Below are positions 44,515 through 54,134 of a stretch of DNA of 64,000 nucleotides, piece after piece (the stretch's first letter is position 1; every line of letters begins with the position of its first letter). Both the position numbers and the translations under genes were made by a program. This DNA is from Roseateles sp. Its GTDB lineage: Bacteria > Pseudomonadota > Gammaproteobacteria > Burkholderiales > Burkholderiaceae_C. The stretch covers positions 1-64,000 of the forward strand of contig NZ_JAFAGT010000060.1 of assembly GCF_019237615.1 (NCBI RefSeq), read 5' to 3'. Under the pieces are notes generated by a model. That model was given only the letters and a program-made list of their open reading frames with translations. It ran no database searches and had not been told where the DNA came from.

Positions 44515-44961
44515 ATGCCACGCAACCCGCGTGGCTTCACGCTGATCGAGCTCATCCTCGTCGTCGTGATCACGGCCGCCCTGGCAGTGTTCGCCCTCCC
44601 CAAGGTGGTGGACACGACGCTGTGGCGGCTGCGCTCGTTTGGCGACGACCTGCAGGCCCGTCACCAGGCCATGCTGCGCCTGGCCCTGCAGCAGCGCCGG
44701 CCCATCGTGGCCACCCTCACCGGCAGCGGCGTCAGCTGGGCCTACGCCGGCGGCGCCGTCATCGACACCCTGCCCTGCCCGGCGACCGAGAGCCCCTGCA
44801 TCGCCGAGGGCGGCAGCCGCTCGGTGACCTTCAACAGCGGCAACAGCGGCGCGACGGCCACCGGCACGGGCGCGGCGATGAGCGCCACCGTCGCCTATGG
44901 GAGCTACAGCCAGGCCTACCGCATCGAGACGGACACGGGTCTGATTTATCCAACGCCTTGA
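44515..44961 (+). CDS. MshC-like minor prepilin
   Basis: A 148-residue prepilin starting MPRNPRG-FTLIELILVVVITAALAVFA. The C-terminal half has two cysteines in PCPATESPCIAEG and a GspH-like beta domain. In position (between the major pilin and the MshD-like gene) it matches mshC of MSHA loci. Only four bases separate it from the pilin gene. Confidence 0.75.
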   Translation: MPRNPRGFTLIELILVVVITAALAVFALPKVVDTTLWRLRSFGDDLQARHQAMLRLALQQRRPIVATLTGSGVSWAYAGGAVIDTLPCPATESPCIAEGGSRSVTFNSGNSGATATGTGAAMSATVAYGSYSQAYRIETDTGLIYPTP

Positions 44962-44998
44962 GGTTTCGAAGGTGCCCGGCTCGGCTAGCATTTCGCGC

Positions 44999-45559
44999 AT
45001 GCCGGCCATGCACCTCAGGCGACGCCCGCGCGGCCTGACCCTGATCGAACTGCTGCTCTTCGTCGTCGTGGTCGGCGTCGCCCTGAGCGCGCTGCTGCAG
45101 GTCTTCGTCGCTGCCACCCAGGCCAGCGCCGACCCCATGATCCGTCGCCAGCAGCTCGCCATTGCCGAGTCGCTGCTGCGCGAGGTCGAGCTGATGCCCT
45201 TCACCTGGTGCGACCCGACCGACACGAAGGTCGCGACGGCCGGCTCCGCGGCGGACTGCGCGACGCTCCCGGAAGCCAGCGGCCCCGAGGCCGGCCAGAC
45301 CCGCTACGGTCCGTCCAATTTCTTCAACAACGTCAACGACTACGCCGGCTTCTCCATGAGCGGCATCCGCGACGTGACGAACGCGGCCGTCGCCGGCCTG
45401 GGCGGCTACGGCGCCGCGGTGGACGTCACCGCGGCCGCGCTGGACAACGTCGCCGCCGGCGCGGCACTGAAGATCACCGTCACCGTCACCGCGCCGGACG
45501 GCAGCAGCCTGAGCTTGCAGGGCTGGCGCACCCGCTACGCGCCCAACGCGCCGGACTGA
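44999..45559 (+). CDS. mshD: MshD-like minor prepilin
   Basis: About 186 residues. Prepilin leader MPAMHLRRRPRG-LTLIELLLFVVVVG, followed by QQLAIAESLLREVELMPFTWC (PilV/MshD-type) and a second Cys in AADCATL, a likely disulfide. Expected length and place for mshD. The ATG of MPAMHL is chosen over an upstream GTG that would give an atypical leader. Confidence 0.78.
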   Translation: MPAMHLRRRPRGLTLIELLLFVVVVGVALSALLQVFVAATQASADPMIRRQQLAIAESLLREVELMPFTWCDPTDTKVATAGSAADCATLPEASGPEAGQTRYGPSNFFNNVNDYAGFSMSGIRDVTNAAVAGLGGYGAAVDVTAAALDNVAAGAALKITVTVTAPDGSSLSLQGWRTRYAPNAPD

Positions 45560-45561
45560 GC

Positions 45562-46353
45562 ATGAGGGCAGAACGCGGCTTCACGCTGATCGAGTCGGTG
45601 ATGGTCATCGCCATCACCGGTGTCGTGATTGCCATCGTGGCCGTCTTCATCGCGCCCGCGACGACGGCCTATTTCTCGAGCTCAGCGCGCGCCCAGCTCG
45701 GCGACGAGGCCGACACCGCACTGCGCCGCATCGGCCGTGACCTGAGCCGGGCCCTGCCCAACAGCGTCCGCGTTTCAGCCAGCGCGCTGAGCGTGGAGCT
45801 GATCCCGGTCAGCGGCGCAGCGCGCTATGCGACGGAGTCAGGCAACCCGCTGAAGTTCGGCGTCGTCGACGCGGGCTTCGACATCGTCGGACCGCCGCTC
45901 ACGCTCAGCCACGCCAGCCAGCAACTGGCCTGGTACAACCTCGGCGCCGGCACCCCCGACGCCGATGCCTACACCCTCAGCAACGTGCGCACCTCGACCA
46001 GCGCCGCCGGCAACGCCAGCAGCGTCGGCATCACCGGCGCGCCGCTGCCCAACCCGCTGCAGGCGCCGCCGTTCCGTGTCTACGCCATAGAGCCGCCCGT
46101 CAGCTACCGCTGCGACCTGGCGGCCGGCACGCTGACGCGCTACAGCGGCTACGGCTTCAACGCCGTCCAGCCCGACCCGCCTTCCGGCGGCAGCAGCGCC
46201 GTGCTGGCCCGCGACGTGACAGCCTGCCTCTTCGGCTACGACCCCGGTGCCGTTGCCGCCCGCTACGCCCTGGTCACGCTGCAGATCTCGCTGAGCCGCA
46301 GGGGCGAGACGGTCAGCCTCTACCATGCCGTCCACGCGGACAACCTGCCATGA
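45562..46353 (+). CDS. mshO: MshO-like minor prepilin
   Basis: A 263-residue PilW-type prepilin. Leader MRAERG-FTLIESVMVIAITGVV and the helix segment ARAQLGDEADTALRRIGRDLSR fit MshO, which primes MSHA assembly. Two late cysteines (YRCDLAAG, TACLFGYD). It is two bases after the MshD-like stop and overlaps the next gene by four. Confidence 0.8.
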   Translation: MRAERGFTLIESVMVIAITGVVIAIVAVFIAPATTAYFSSSARAQLGDEADTALRRIGRDLSRALPNSVRVSASALSVELIPVSGAARYATESGNPLKFGVVDAGFDIVGPPLTLSHASQQLAWYNLGAGTPDADAYTLSNVRTSTSAAGNASSVGITGAPLPNPLQAPPFRVYAIEPPVSYRCDLAAGTLTRYSGYGFNAVQPDPPSGGSSAVLARDVTACLFGYDPGAVAARYALVTLQISLSRRGETVSLYHAVHADNLP

Positions 46354-46799
46354 CCACGGCGCGCGGCTTCACGGCAATGACGATGCTGTTCATCCTGGTG
46401 GCGCTGGCGGCCCTGGGGGCCGCGCTGGCCTCGCTGAGCCAGCGCCAGCAGCTCGGCTCGGCGGGTGAGCTGGCGGCCGCGCGGGCCTACCAGGCCGCGC
46501 TGGCGGGGCTGGAATGGGGTAGTTGGCAAGTCTTGAGCGGCCCGGCCGGCACGCCCCAGCCGGCCTGCTTCGCCACCAAGAGCATTGCCCTGGCCGACCA
46601 GCTTGCCGGCTTCGCGGTCACCGTCAGCTGCACGCGCACGCCGTCCAGCGGCACCGTCAGCGACGGCGACCAGAATCTGGCCTTCTACGCGCTGCAGGCG
46701 ACCGCCTGCAACCTGCCGGCCGGCGGCGCCTGCCCCAACGGGGCGACGGCAGAGCCCACCTACGTCGAGCGGCAACTGCTGCGGACGCTGTCCCGATGA
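46350..46799 (+). CDS. mshP: MshP-like minor pilin
   Basis: A 149-residue protein starting MTTARG-FTAMTMLFILVALAALGAA; like MshP it has a PilX-type start without the usual Glu5. Two cysteines pairs (PACFATK, VSCTRT and TACNLPAGGACPN) follow. It lies between mshO and mshQ with ATGA overlaps on both sides, the same order as in known MSHA operons. Confidence 0.75.
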   Translation: MTTARGFTAMTMLFILVALAALGAALASLSQRQQLGSAGELAAARAYQAALAGLEWGSWQVLSGPAGTPQPACFATKSIALADQLAGFAVTVSCTRTPSSGTVSDGDQNLAFYALQATACNLPAGGACPNGATAEPTYVERQLLRTLSR

Positions 46800-49639
46800 A
46801 GAGCTCCGCCCTCCTCGTCTTCCTCGGCCTGCTGCTGGTGGCGACGCTGAGCCGCGCTGCGCCCAGCTATGTCGGCGCCAGCACCCAGGCCCAGTCGTCG
46901 CCGACCAACCTGATCTCGCTGACCCCGCCTCCCGGCCTGGCCGCGGGCGACATGATGCTGGCCGTGCTGGTGCAGCGTACCGGCAGCGTGCCGCTGGACC
47001 AGAACATGATCAGCGTGCCCACCGGCTGGGTGCTGGTGCGCAGCCAGGACGACGGCATCAACAACTCCATCGGCCTGTCCATCTACCGCAAGCAGGCCAC
47101 CGCCTCGGAGCCGGCCAGCTACGACTGGAAGCTGGGCTCCACGGGCCGCGCCGCGGGCGCCGCGCTGGCCTTCCGCGGCGTGGACACGACGACGCCCATA
47201 GACGCCAGCGCCTCGCAGTCCAACGCCGCCTCCGCCACCTACACGGCGCCCTCCGTCCTGACGAGCACGGCCAGCGCCCTCCTCGTGGCCGTCCACACGG
47301 CCGTGAACGGCAATGGCAGCGTCGCCACCCCCAGCGGCATGACCCAGGCGGTCAACATCGGCACCAGCGCCGGCCCCAACGGCCTGGTGCTGGGCACCTC
47401 GTATGCCGCCCAGGCCGGCGCCGGGGCGTCGGGCAGCAAGCAGTCCAGCGGCAACGCGGTGCTGGCCAGCCTTGGGGTGCTGGTGGCGCTGCGCAGCGGC
47501 GGCCCCTCGAGCAGCACCGACCACTATGAGCTGTCCCTGCCCACCAGCAGCCTCACCTGCCTGCCCACGACGCTGACCGTCAAGGCCTGTGCCAACGCCA
47601 GCAGCCCCTGCACCAGCGTCGACACGACGGTCAACGGCAGCGCGGGGTTGAGCAGCAGCGCCGGCACGCTGGCCGGCAGTGTCGTCAGCTTCAGCAACGG
47701 CGTCGCGACGACCACGCTGAGCCTGCCGGCGGGCGCGGACGGCACGGCCGTGGCCGTGACGCTGAGCGGGGAGACCGTGCCTGCCGCCAACGGCCGGCAA
47801 TGCTGTCCCAACGGCGGCAGCTGCAGCGCCGCCAACAGCTGCACCACCACCTTCAACCGGGCCGGCTTCATCATCTCGGCAAGTGCCGGCGGCGGCGTCG
47901 CCAGCCTGCCCACGCAAACGGCCGGTACAGCGTCCAGCGGCCTCTTCCTGCGCGCCGTGCGCAGCAACACGACGACCCAGGCCTGCGAGCCCGCGCTCAG
48001 CGGCAGTCGCAGCGTGAACTGGGCCTATCAGTGCAACGACCCGTCGACCTGCAGCGGCGGCAACCTGATGAGCGTCAACGCCGGCCTGCCCACCACCGTC
48101 CAGCGCAACGCCGCCGCCGCGGCGCTGGCCTACTCGGCCGTGGCGATGACGTTCGATGCCAACGGCAATGCGCCGTTCACGCTCAACTTCGCCGACGTGG
48201 GTCGCACGACCCTGTACTTCAACACCACCATCAACGGCGACCCGCTCAGCGGCGCCAGCAACGCCTTCGTCACGCGGCCCGGCGGCTTCACGGTCGACAG
48301 CGTCAGCAACGCCGCTGCCGCGCCCAACCCGGCCGCCGCGGGCCCTGGTGACGCCGTCTTCACGCAGGCCGGCGCGCCCTTCGGAGCCCGTATCACGGCC
48401 GTCACATCGGGCGGCGTCGCGACGCCCAACTTTGGCCGCGAGAACACGCCCGAGGGCGTGCTGCTGACGCCCGGCCTGGTGCAGCCGGCCGGAGGTGCGA
48501 CCGGCACGCTAGGCAACGCCACGCTGGCCGGCGGGCAGTTCAGCGGCGGCAGCGCCAGCGTCGCCAATCTCAGCTACAGCGAGGTGGGCATCATGCAGAT
48601 CACGGCCTCCACGGCCAGCAGCGCCGGCTACCTGGGCAGCGGCAGCGTGACGGGCACGCCCAGCGCCAATGTCGGCCGCTTCGTGCCGGCCGGCTTCGTG
48701 ACCAGCGGCTTCGCCGTCACGCAGCGCAGCGATCTCGGCTGCAAACCAGCCTCCGACTTCAGCTACCTGGGCGAGAACTTCGTCGTGGCCTTCACGCTGA
48801 CTGCGCTGAACACGGCCGGCGCGACCACGCAGAACTACACGGGCAGCTTCGCCAAGCTGGCCGTCGCGACGCCGGTCAACCTCAACCTGGCCGGCGTCGC
48901 CGGCGCGACGTCGTTCAAGGGCGCAGGGCTCCCCACCTCGGCCGGCAGCGGCAGCTGGAGCAGCGGCGTGGCCAACGTGCGTCTGACAGCCAACGCGGTC
49001 CGCGGCACCAGCCCCGGCGGCCCCTTCGACACGGCCCAGTTCGGCATCGCGCCCGTGGATGGCGACGGCGTCGGCATGCTGGCGCTGAACCTGGCCACCA
49101 GCCCGCCCTCGACCACCGTCGACCGCAGCCTGCTGGGGCAAGTCCGGCTGCGATACGGCCGCCTGCGCTTGCAAAATGGCATGAGTGCCCCCAACCGCGC
49201 GCTGACCCTGCCGCTGACGGCCCAGTACTGGGACAGCGGTCTCGCCGCCTACAGAACCAACACCTTGGATTCCTGCACCAGCGTCAGCGCCGCAAACCTG
49301 AGCTTCGGCAATTTCCGACCGAAGCCGCTGGGCGTCAGCATGAACCCGGCCAGTGTCACCGTGGACCCCGTCAACGGCAGCTTCATCACGCTGACTCAGA
49401 GCAGTGGCGCGCGCCTCAGCGTCGACGTCGCCATCGCCCTGGACGCCGCCTCGCCGCCGCCCGACCAGTCCTGCCTCGCCAAGGCGGGCTGGGCCCCCAC
49501 GACGCCGGCAACGCAGGGCGCCAACCTGGCGAGCCTGCGCGGCAACTGGTGCGGCGCCAGCAACGACCCCGGCGCCCGAGCGAGCTGGGGGCTGTACCGC
49601 GGCAGCGACGGCGTCCTCTACCAGCGGGAGAACTTCTGA
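46796..49639 (+). CDS. mshQ: MshQ-like secreted surface protein (DUF6701 type)
   Basis: A 947-residue exported protein with signal peptide (LLVFLGLLLVATLSRAAPSY). Residues about 25-230 resemble a surface domain common in secreted proteins (AGDMMLAVLVQRTG, TGWVLVRSQDD, TASEPASYDWKLG, FRGVDTTTPIDA). The rest is Thr/Ser/Gly/Asn-rich beta-structure with scattered cysteines, ending like MshQ proteins (GARASWGLYRG). MshQ is thought to act as a pilus-tip or adhesin-like component; the name is by position and architecture. Confidence 0.75.
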   Translation: MKSSALLVFLGLLLVATLSRAAPSYVGASTQAQSSPTNLISLTPPPGLAAGDMMLAVLVQRTGSVPLDQNMISVPTGWVLVRSQDDGINNSIGLSIYRKQATASEPASYDWKLGSTGRAAGAALAFRGVDTTTPIDASASQSNAASATYTAPSVLTSTASALLVAVHTAVNGNGSVATPSGMTQAVNIGTSAGPNGLVLGTSYAAQAGAGASGSKQSSGNAVLASLGVLVALRSGGPSSSTDHYELSLPTSSLTCLPTTLTVKACANASSPCTSVDTTVNGSAGLSSSAGTLAGSVVSFSNGVATTTLSLPAGADGTAVAVTLSGETVPAANGRQCCPNGGSCSAANSCTTTFNRAGFIISASAGGGVASLPTQTAGTASSGLFLRAVRSNTTTQACEPALSGSRSVNWAYQCNDPSTCSGGNLMSVNAGLPTTVQRNAAAAALAYSAVAMTFDANGNAPFTLNFADVGRTTLYFNTTINGDPLSGASNAFVTRPGGFTVDSVSNAAAAPNPAAAGPGDAVFTQAGAPFGARITAVTSGGVATPNFGRENTPEGVLLTPGLVQPAGGATGTLGNATLAGGQFSGGSASVANLSYSEVGIMQITASTASSAGYLGSGSVTGTPSANVGRFVPAGFVTSGFAVTQRSDLGCKPASDFSYLGENFVVAFTLTALNTAGATTQNYTGSFAKLAVATPVNLNLAGVAGATSFKGAGLPTSAGSGSWSSGVANVRLTANAVRGTSPGGPFDTAQFGIAPVDGDGVGMLALNLATSPPSTTVDRSLLGQVRLRYGRLRLQNGMSAPNRALTLPLTAQYWDSGLAAYRTNTLDSCTSVSAANLSFGNFRPKPLGVSMNPASVTVDPVNGSFITLTQSSGARLSVDVAIALDAASPPPDQSCLAKAGWAPTTPATQGANLASLRGNWCGASNDPGARASWGLYRGSDGVLYQRENF

Positions 49640-50622
49640 TGCGCTGGCCCTGGTCCCCGCGCAGCAGCTCCCAGCGCCTGCTGCTGCGCCTGGCGGGCGG
49701 CCGGCAGGCCTTCGTGCTGACCGATGGCGCGCCGGGCGAGGCCCCGGTGCGGCTGCTGCGCTGGGGCCTCGTCGACGCGGCAAGGCCCGTCCCAGCTGGC
49801 GAGGCCATCGCGCTGCTGGACCCGGCAGACTACAGCATCCTCAAGGTCGACACGCCCAACGTGCCGCAGGAGGAGCTCAAGGCCGCGGCGCGCTGGCAGA
49901 TCAAAGAGCTGGTGGATGTGGATGTCGCCGAGCTGACGCTGGACGTCATGCATGTCGGCGGCGACATCCAGCGGGCGCAGCGCCAGCTCTTCGTCGTCGC
50001 GGCGCGCAACAGTGCCATCAAGGCCTTGACCGACGGCGCCGCCGGCCTGACCGACCAGGTTTCCATCGTGGACATCTGGGAGACGGCGTTGCGCAACCTG
50101 CTGGCCCTTCGGGCCCGGGCCGACGACCTCGCCGCGCGCGCCTGTGCGGCCGTTCTCATCGAAGAGGGGCAATGCCTGCTGGTCGTCTGCGCCGGCGACG
50201 AGCTCTTCTACACCCGACGCATCGAGGCCGACCCCGCCCTGCTGGCCCGGGCGCGTGGCGAGCAGGCCGATGGCCCCGCCCCCGAGCTGCCGCTGGGCTT
50301 CGAGTACCAGCCCGGCGGTGACTTCGAAGGCGGCACCGCCCGGGAGTCGCCGCTGGTCGTCGAGCTGCAGCGCTCCATCGACGTCTGGGAGCGCAGCTGG
50401 CCCGAGCTACCGCTGGCGCGCCTGTACGCCGTCTCGGCCTCGAACGGCCCCGAGGTCGCTGCGCTGATCCAGCGCGAGCTGGGCCTGCGCACCGTGGCCC
50501 TGGACCCGCTCGCTGCCTTCGCCGCCGGCCACCCTGAGCCCGAGGGCGACGCCGCCCAGGCCCTGGCCGCCTGCATTCCCCTGCTGGGCGCCGCCCTGCG
50601 CACCGAGACCAGGCAGCTCTGA
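49639..50622 (+). CDS. mshI: MshI, PilM-like MSHA biogenesis protein
   Basis: A 327-residue protein with PilM-type features (NVPQEELKAAARWQIKELVD) and an actin-like fold, the cytoplasmic component that anchors the PilN/PilO-like proteins. Domain: IDVWERSWPELPLARLYAVS. The ATG used overlaps the mshQ stop by one base; the longer frame upstream lies inside mshQ. Confidence 0.78.
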   Translation: MRWPWSPRSSSQRLLLRLAGGRQAFVLTDGAPGEAPVRLLRWGLVDAARPVPAGEAIALLDPADYSILKVDTPNVPQEELKAAARWQIKELVDVDVAELTLDVMHVGGDIQRAQRQLFVVAARNSAIKALTDGAAGLTDQVSIVDIWETALRNLLALRARADDLAARACAAVLIEEGQCLLVVCAGDELFYTRRIEADPALLARARGEQADGPAPELPLGFEYQPGGDFEGGTARESPLVVELQRSIDVWERSWPELPLARLYAVSASNGPEVAALIQRELGLRTVALDPLAAFAAGHPEPEGDAAQALAACIPLLGAALRTETRQL

Positions 50623-51308
50623 TGCCGCAGCAGATCAACCTCCTCACGCCCATCCTGCTGGCCCCGAAGCGCTACTTTTCGGCGCTGACGCTGCTGCAGG
50701 CCACCGGGCTGCTGGTCGCAGCCGGCCTGGCGGCGGCAGCGTGGATGCAACAGCGCGACCGGCAGGCCGCGCTCGACCATCAGGCCTTGCTGGCCCGCTA
50801 CGCCGCCGAGCGCCAGCAGCTGAGCGTGGCGCATGCGACGCTGCCCGCGCCGCAGGACGTCAACAGCCTGCAGCAGCAGCTGCAGCCGCTGGAGGCCGGC
50901 AACGCCCAGCGCCGGGCCCTGCTCGCCAGCCTGGGCAGCGAAGGCGGCCGCATGGCCGGCCAGCGCCATTCCGACCTGCTCGCCCTCATCGCCCGCAGCC
51001 TGCCGGAGTCCGCCTGGCTCAGCGAGCTGCACTACGCGCCTGGCCGGGTCGAGCTCATCGGCGGCACGCTGGACACCAGCGTGCTGCGGCCGTGGCTGGG
51101 CCAGCTCGGCGCGCACCCGCTGCTGGTCGGGCAGGAGCTTTCGGCGCTGCGCGTCGAGCGCAGGGGTGCGGCGGAGGGCGCCGTCGGCAGCCACCCCCTG
51201 CTGGAGCACGGCGGCCTGCTGGCCCAGAGCCCCCTGCCGGTCTGGGCCTTCCGGGTCGTCAGTGCGCCGGCGGCTGCGGCCAGCGCTGCTTCGGGAGGTG
51301 CACGATGA
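50622..51308 (+). CDS. PilN-like MSHA inner-membrane protein
   Basis: A 228-residue bitopic protein. The PilN signature INLLTP at residues 5-10 is followed by a membrane helix (LLQATGLLVAAGLAAAAW) and a coiled coil with many Gln. The periplasmic part has SLPESAWLSELHYAPG, then LIGGTLD. It links MshI to MshJ. It overlaps neighbours by one and four bases. Confidence 0.78.
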   Translation: MPQQINLLTPILLAPKRYFSALTLLQATGLLVAAGLAAAAWMQQRDRQAALDHQALLARYAAERQQLSVAHATLPAPQDVNSLQQQLQPLEAGNAQRRALLASLGSEGGRMAGQRHSDLLALIARSLPESAWLSELHYAPGRVELIGGTLDTSVLRPWLGQLGAHPLLVGQELSALRVERRGAAEGAVGSHPLLEHGGLLAQSPLPVWAFRVVSAPAAAASAASGGAR

Positions 51309-51970
51309 AGGCACAGACCGACCAGGCCCTGCTGCGCCGCTTGCGGGCCGCCTGGGAGCGCCAGGCTCAGCGCATCGATGCGCTGAGCCTGCGCGAGCGC
51401 AGCTTCCTCTTCCTGAGCCTGCTTGCCGTGCTGGCCGCGCTGTTCGATACGCTGGTACTGTCGCCGCATGCCGCGCGAACCGCACAGCGCCGCGAAGAGG
51501 CCGCGCGGCACGCCGCCGAGTTGGGCCAGATGCGTGATCAGTTCGTCGCCGCCAGCCAGGGGAGCAGCGACCCTGTCGCCCGGCTGCGTCGCCAGCTCGA
51601 CGGCGCCCGTACCGAGCGCGCGCGCCTGGACGAGGCCTTGCGCCGCGCCGGCTCGGCCAGCGCCGGCGAGGGGCTGGCCGTCGTGCTGCAGCGCCTGCTG
51701 GCGCAGCAGCCGGGCCTCGTGCTGGAGCGCTTGCGACTGCTGGACGATGCGCCCGTCGCCGGCGAGCATCAGCCGGCGCTTGATGGCCTGAGCTGGCAGG
51801 GCGTGGAGCTGCAGGTGCAGGGCGGCTATCACGACGTCCAGCGTTATCTGCAGGCGCTGGAGCGCGAGCTGCCCGGCCTGCGCTGGGGCCAGATGCGCCT
51901 GAGCGCGGGCGGCGGCAACGAAGCGTCGCGCCTGCAGGCCGAGCTTTTCCTGCTGAAGGTGCATCCATGA
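51305..51970 (+). CDS. mshJ: MshJ, PilO-like MSHA biogenesis protein
   Basis: A 221-residue protein. Cytoplasmic N-terminus WERQAQRIDALSLRERSFLF, a membrane helix (LSLLAVLAALFDTLVLSP), a coiled coil, then a ferredoxin-like PilO domain (GVELQVQGGYHDVQRYLQAL). Order and architecture fit MshJ. Confidence 0.82.
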   Translation: MKAQTDQALLRRLRAAWERQAQRIDALSLRERSFLFLSLLAVLAALFDTLVLSPHAARTAQRREEAARHAAELGQMRDQFVAASQGSSDPVARLRRQLDGARTERARLDEALRRAGSASAGEGLAVVLQRLLAQQPGLVLERLRLLDDAPVAGEHQPALDGLSWQGVELQVQGGYHDVQRYLQALERELPGLRWGQMRLSAGGGNEASRLQAELFLLKVHP

Positions 51971-52377
51971 GAGCCCCCGCGCTGTTGCCGCTGCTGCTGC
52001 TGCTGCTGGCGCTCGTGCCAGCCCGCGCCGACGAGCCCACCCGCGACCCGACCGCCTGGCCGCCAGCGCTGCGCAGCGCGCTGGCCGCCGCCGTGCCGGC
52101 GTCGGCCGCCTCCGGCGCCGAGGACGACAGGGCCATCCGCCAGGTTGTCTTCGCCGAAGGTCGCGGCTACGTCGTGCAGCGTGGCCGCCGCCATGGCGTC
52201 GGCGAGCGACTCGACGGCGCGCGCATCGAGCGCATCACCGAGCAGGCTGTCTGGCTGCGCGAGGCCGGCCAACTGCGCCGCGAGCCGCTGTACGGCGGCG
52301 TCGAGAAGCGCCCGCCCGCGCCGCCGCCCCCGGCCGCGTCGGCCGCCGCCGCCAGGAAATCCAAGGAGAAGCCATGA
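51967..52377 (+). CDS. mshK: MshK-like periplasmic protein
   Basis: A 136-residue exported protein: signal peptide MRAPALLPLLLLLLALVPARA, then a PilP-like stretch DRAIRQVVFAEGRGYVVQRG where residues fit MshK, and a Pro/Ala/Lys-rich tail. It would connect the inner-membrane complex to the MshL secretin. ATGA overlaps on both sides. Confidence 0.75.
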   Translation: MRAPALLPLLLLLLALVPARADEPTRDPTAWPPALRSALAAAVPASAASGAEDDRAIRQVVFAEGRGYVVQRGRRHGVGERLDGARIERITEQAVWLREAGQLRREPLYGGVEKRPPAPPPPAASAAAARKSKEKP

Positions 52378-54134
52378 AGGCCCCCGCCCCCCGTCTCTTG
52401 CTGCTCAGCGCCGCCGTGCTGCTGGCGGGTTGCGCGGACAAGCCGCTGCGCGTGGCCCAGCCCAGCCAGGCGTTGCGCGAGGAGCTGCAGGCCCAACGCA
52501 CGGTCCCGCCCGCGCTGGCGGCCTCCGTCCCTGCCGCGCCGTCCCAGCCTGCGCCGCCCCCCGCGCCCGCCCTGCCACCGGAGCCACGCTTCGACCTCAT
52601 CGTCAACGGTGCGCCGGCCCGCGACGTCTTCCTGTCGCTGGTCAGCGACACGCGCTACAGCATGCTGGTGCACCCGGCAGTGGCAGGTCCGCTGTCGGTC
52701 ACGCTCAAGGGTGTCACGCTGCGCGAGTCGCTGGACGCCATCCGCGAGGTCTACGGCTTCGACTATTCCATCGACGGCCGCCGCATCACCGTCTTTCCGC
52801 CGACGCTGCAGACCCGCGTCTTCACGATCAACGCGCTGGCCCAGCAGCGCAGTGGCCGCAGCGAGGTGCGCGTCTCCTCCGGCGCCGCGCCGGCTGGCTC
52901 CACCGGCAACACGGCCGCGGGCGTCTCCGGCAGCACCAACACCGTGCTGCAGCAGGAAAGCAGCCAGCTCAGCACCAAGGTCATGGCCGACTTCTGGAGC
53001 GAGACGAGCAATGCGCTGAAGGCTCTGGTCGGCGCCGGCGAAGGCCGCACCGTCATCACGAGCCCGCAGACCGGCACGGTTGCCGTGCGCGCCATGCCTG
53101 AGGAGTTGCGCCATGTCGAGGCCTGGCTGAAGGCGACGCGACTGTCCGTCGAGCGCCAGGTCATGCTGGAGGCCAAGATCGTCGAGGTCGAGCTGCGCGA
53201 GGGCTACCAGAGCGGCATCGACTGGTCGCGCGTCGGCGACCGCGGCGCCATCGGCCAGACCAGCGTCAACCCCTCCATCCCCACCGGCGTCAGCACCATC
53301 ATCAACCCGCTGGTCAGCAACACGCGCGGCCTGCCGGTGCTGTCCACCGGCACGCAGAGCCCCGCCTGGCCCGACCTCATCCCCCTGCCCTCGGCGGGCG
53401 GTGGCAGCTTCGGCCTGGCGCTGTCCCGCGGCGGCTTCCAGGCACTGCTGAGCTTCATCGAGAGCCACGGCGACACGCAGATCCTGTCCAGCCCGCGCAT
53501 CGCCACGCTGAACAACCAGAAGGCCGTGCTCAAGGTCGGCACCGACGACTACTTCATCACCGGCATCAGCGGCAGCAACAGCAACAGCAGCACAAACAGC
53601 ACCGGCACCAACGGCGTGGTCAACCAGATCCCGACCTTGACGCTGACGCCATTCTTCAGCGGCGTCGCGCTGGACGTGACGCCGCAGATCGACGCAGCCG
53701 ACATGATCACGCTGCACGTCCACCCCTCGGTCTCCAACGTGACCGAGAAGGTCAAGCAGGTCGACCTCGGTTCGGTCGGCAACTTCCGCCTGCCGCTGGC
53801 CAGCGCCAGCGTCAACGAGAGCGACACCGTCGTGCGCATCCCCGACGGCCACATCGTCGCCATCGGCGGCCTGATGCAGATGGAGGCGACGCGCCGAGGC
53901 TCGGGCCTGCCCGGCGCCGACAGCAACCCGCTGACGTCCATGCTGTTCGGCAACCGCGCCAACAACGGCCGCAAGCGCGAGCTGGTGGTCCTCCTCAAGC
54001 CCAGCATCATCCGCAGCGCGGAGGACTGGGAGCAGCACAATCGCCTCGTCAGCGAGTCGCTGGACGACACGGAGAGCCGGTCGCGGCGTGTGATCCGCCT
54101 GGACGGGGCGGCGGAGGTTCGTCCGCCGAAGTAG
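52374..54134 (+). CDS. mshL: MshL outer-membrane secretin
   Basis: A 586-residue secretin. Lipoprotein-type signal with lipobox LLAGC at about residue 20, then a secretin N0/STN domain (YSMLVHPAVAGPLSVTLKGV), N1-type domain, and the C-terminal secretin core (LLSFIESHGDTQILSSPRIATLNNQ, VGTDDYFI, TVVRIPDGHIVAIGG). It forms the outer-membrane pore for the MSHA pilus and ends the operon, meeting senC tail-to-tail with no gap. Confidence 0.92.
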   Translation: MKAPAPRLLLLSAAVLLAGCADKPLRVAQPSQALREELQAQRTVPPALAASVPAAPSQPAPPPAPALPPEPRFDLIVNGAPARDVFLSLVSDTRYSMLVHPAVAGPLSVTLKGVTLRESLDAIREVYGFDYSIDGRRITVFPPTLQTRVFTINALAQQRSGRSEVRVSSGAAPAGSTGNTAAGVSGSTNTVLQQESSQLSTKVMADFWSETSNALKALVGAGEGRTVITSPQTGTVAVRAMPEELRHVEAWLKATRLSVERQVMLEAKIVEVELREGYQSGIDWSRVGDRGAIGQTSVNPSIPTGVSTIINPLVSNTRGLPVLSTGTQSPAWPDLIPLPSAGGGSFGLALSRGGFQALLSFIESHGDTQILSSPRIATLNNQKAVLKVGTDDYFITGISGSNSNSSTNSTGTNGVVNQIPTLTLTPFFSGVALDVTPQIDAADMITLHVHPSVSNVTEKVKQVDLGSVGNFRLPLASASVNESDTVVRIPDGHIVAIGGLMQMEATRRGSGLPGADSNPLTSMLFGNRANNGRKRELVVLLKPSIIRSAEDWEQHNRLVSESLDDTESRSRRVIRLDGAAEVRPPK

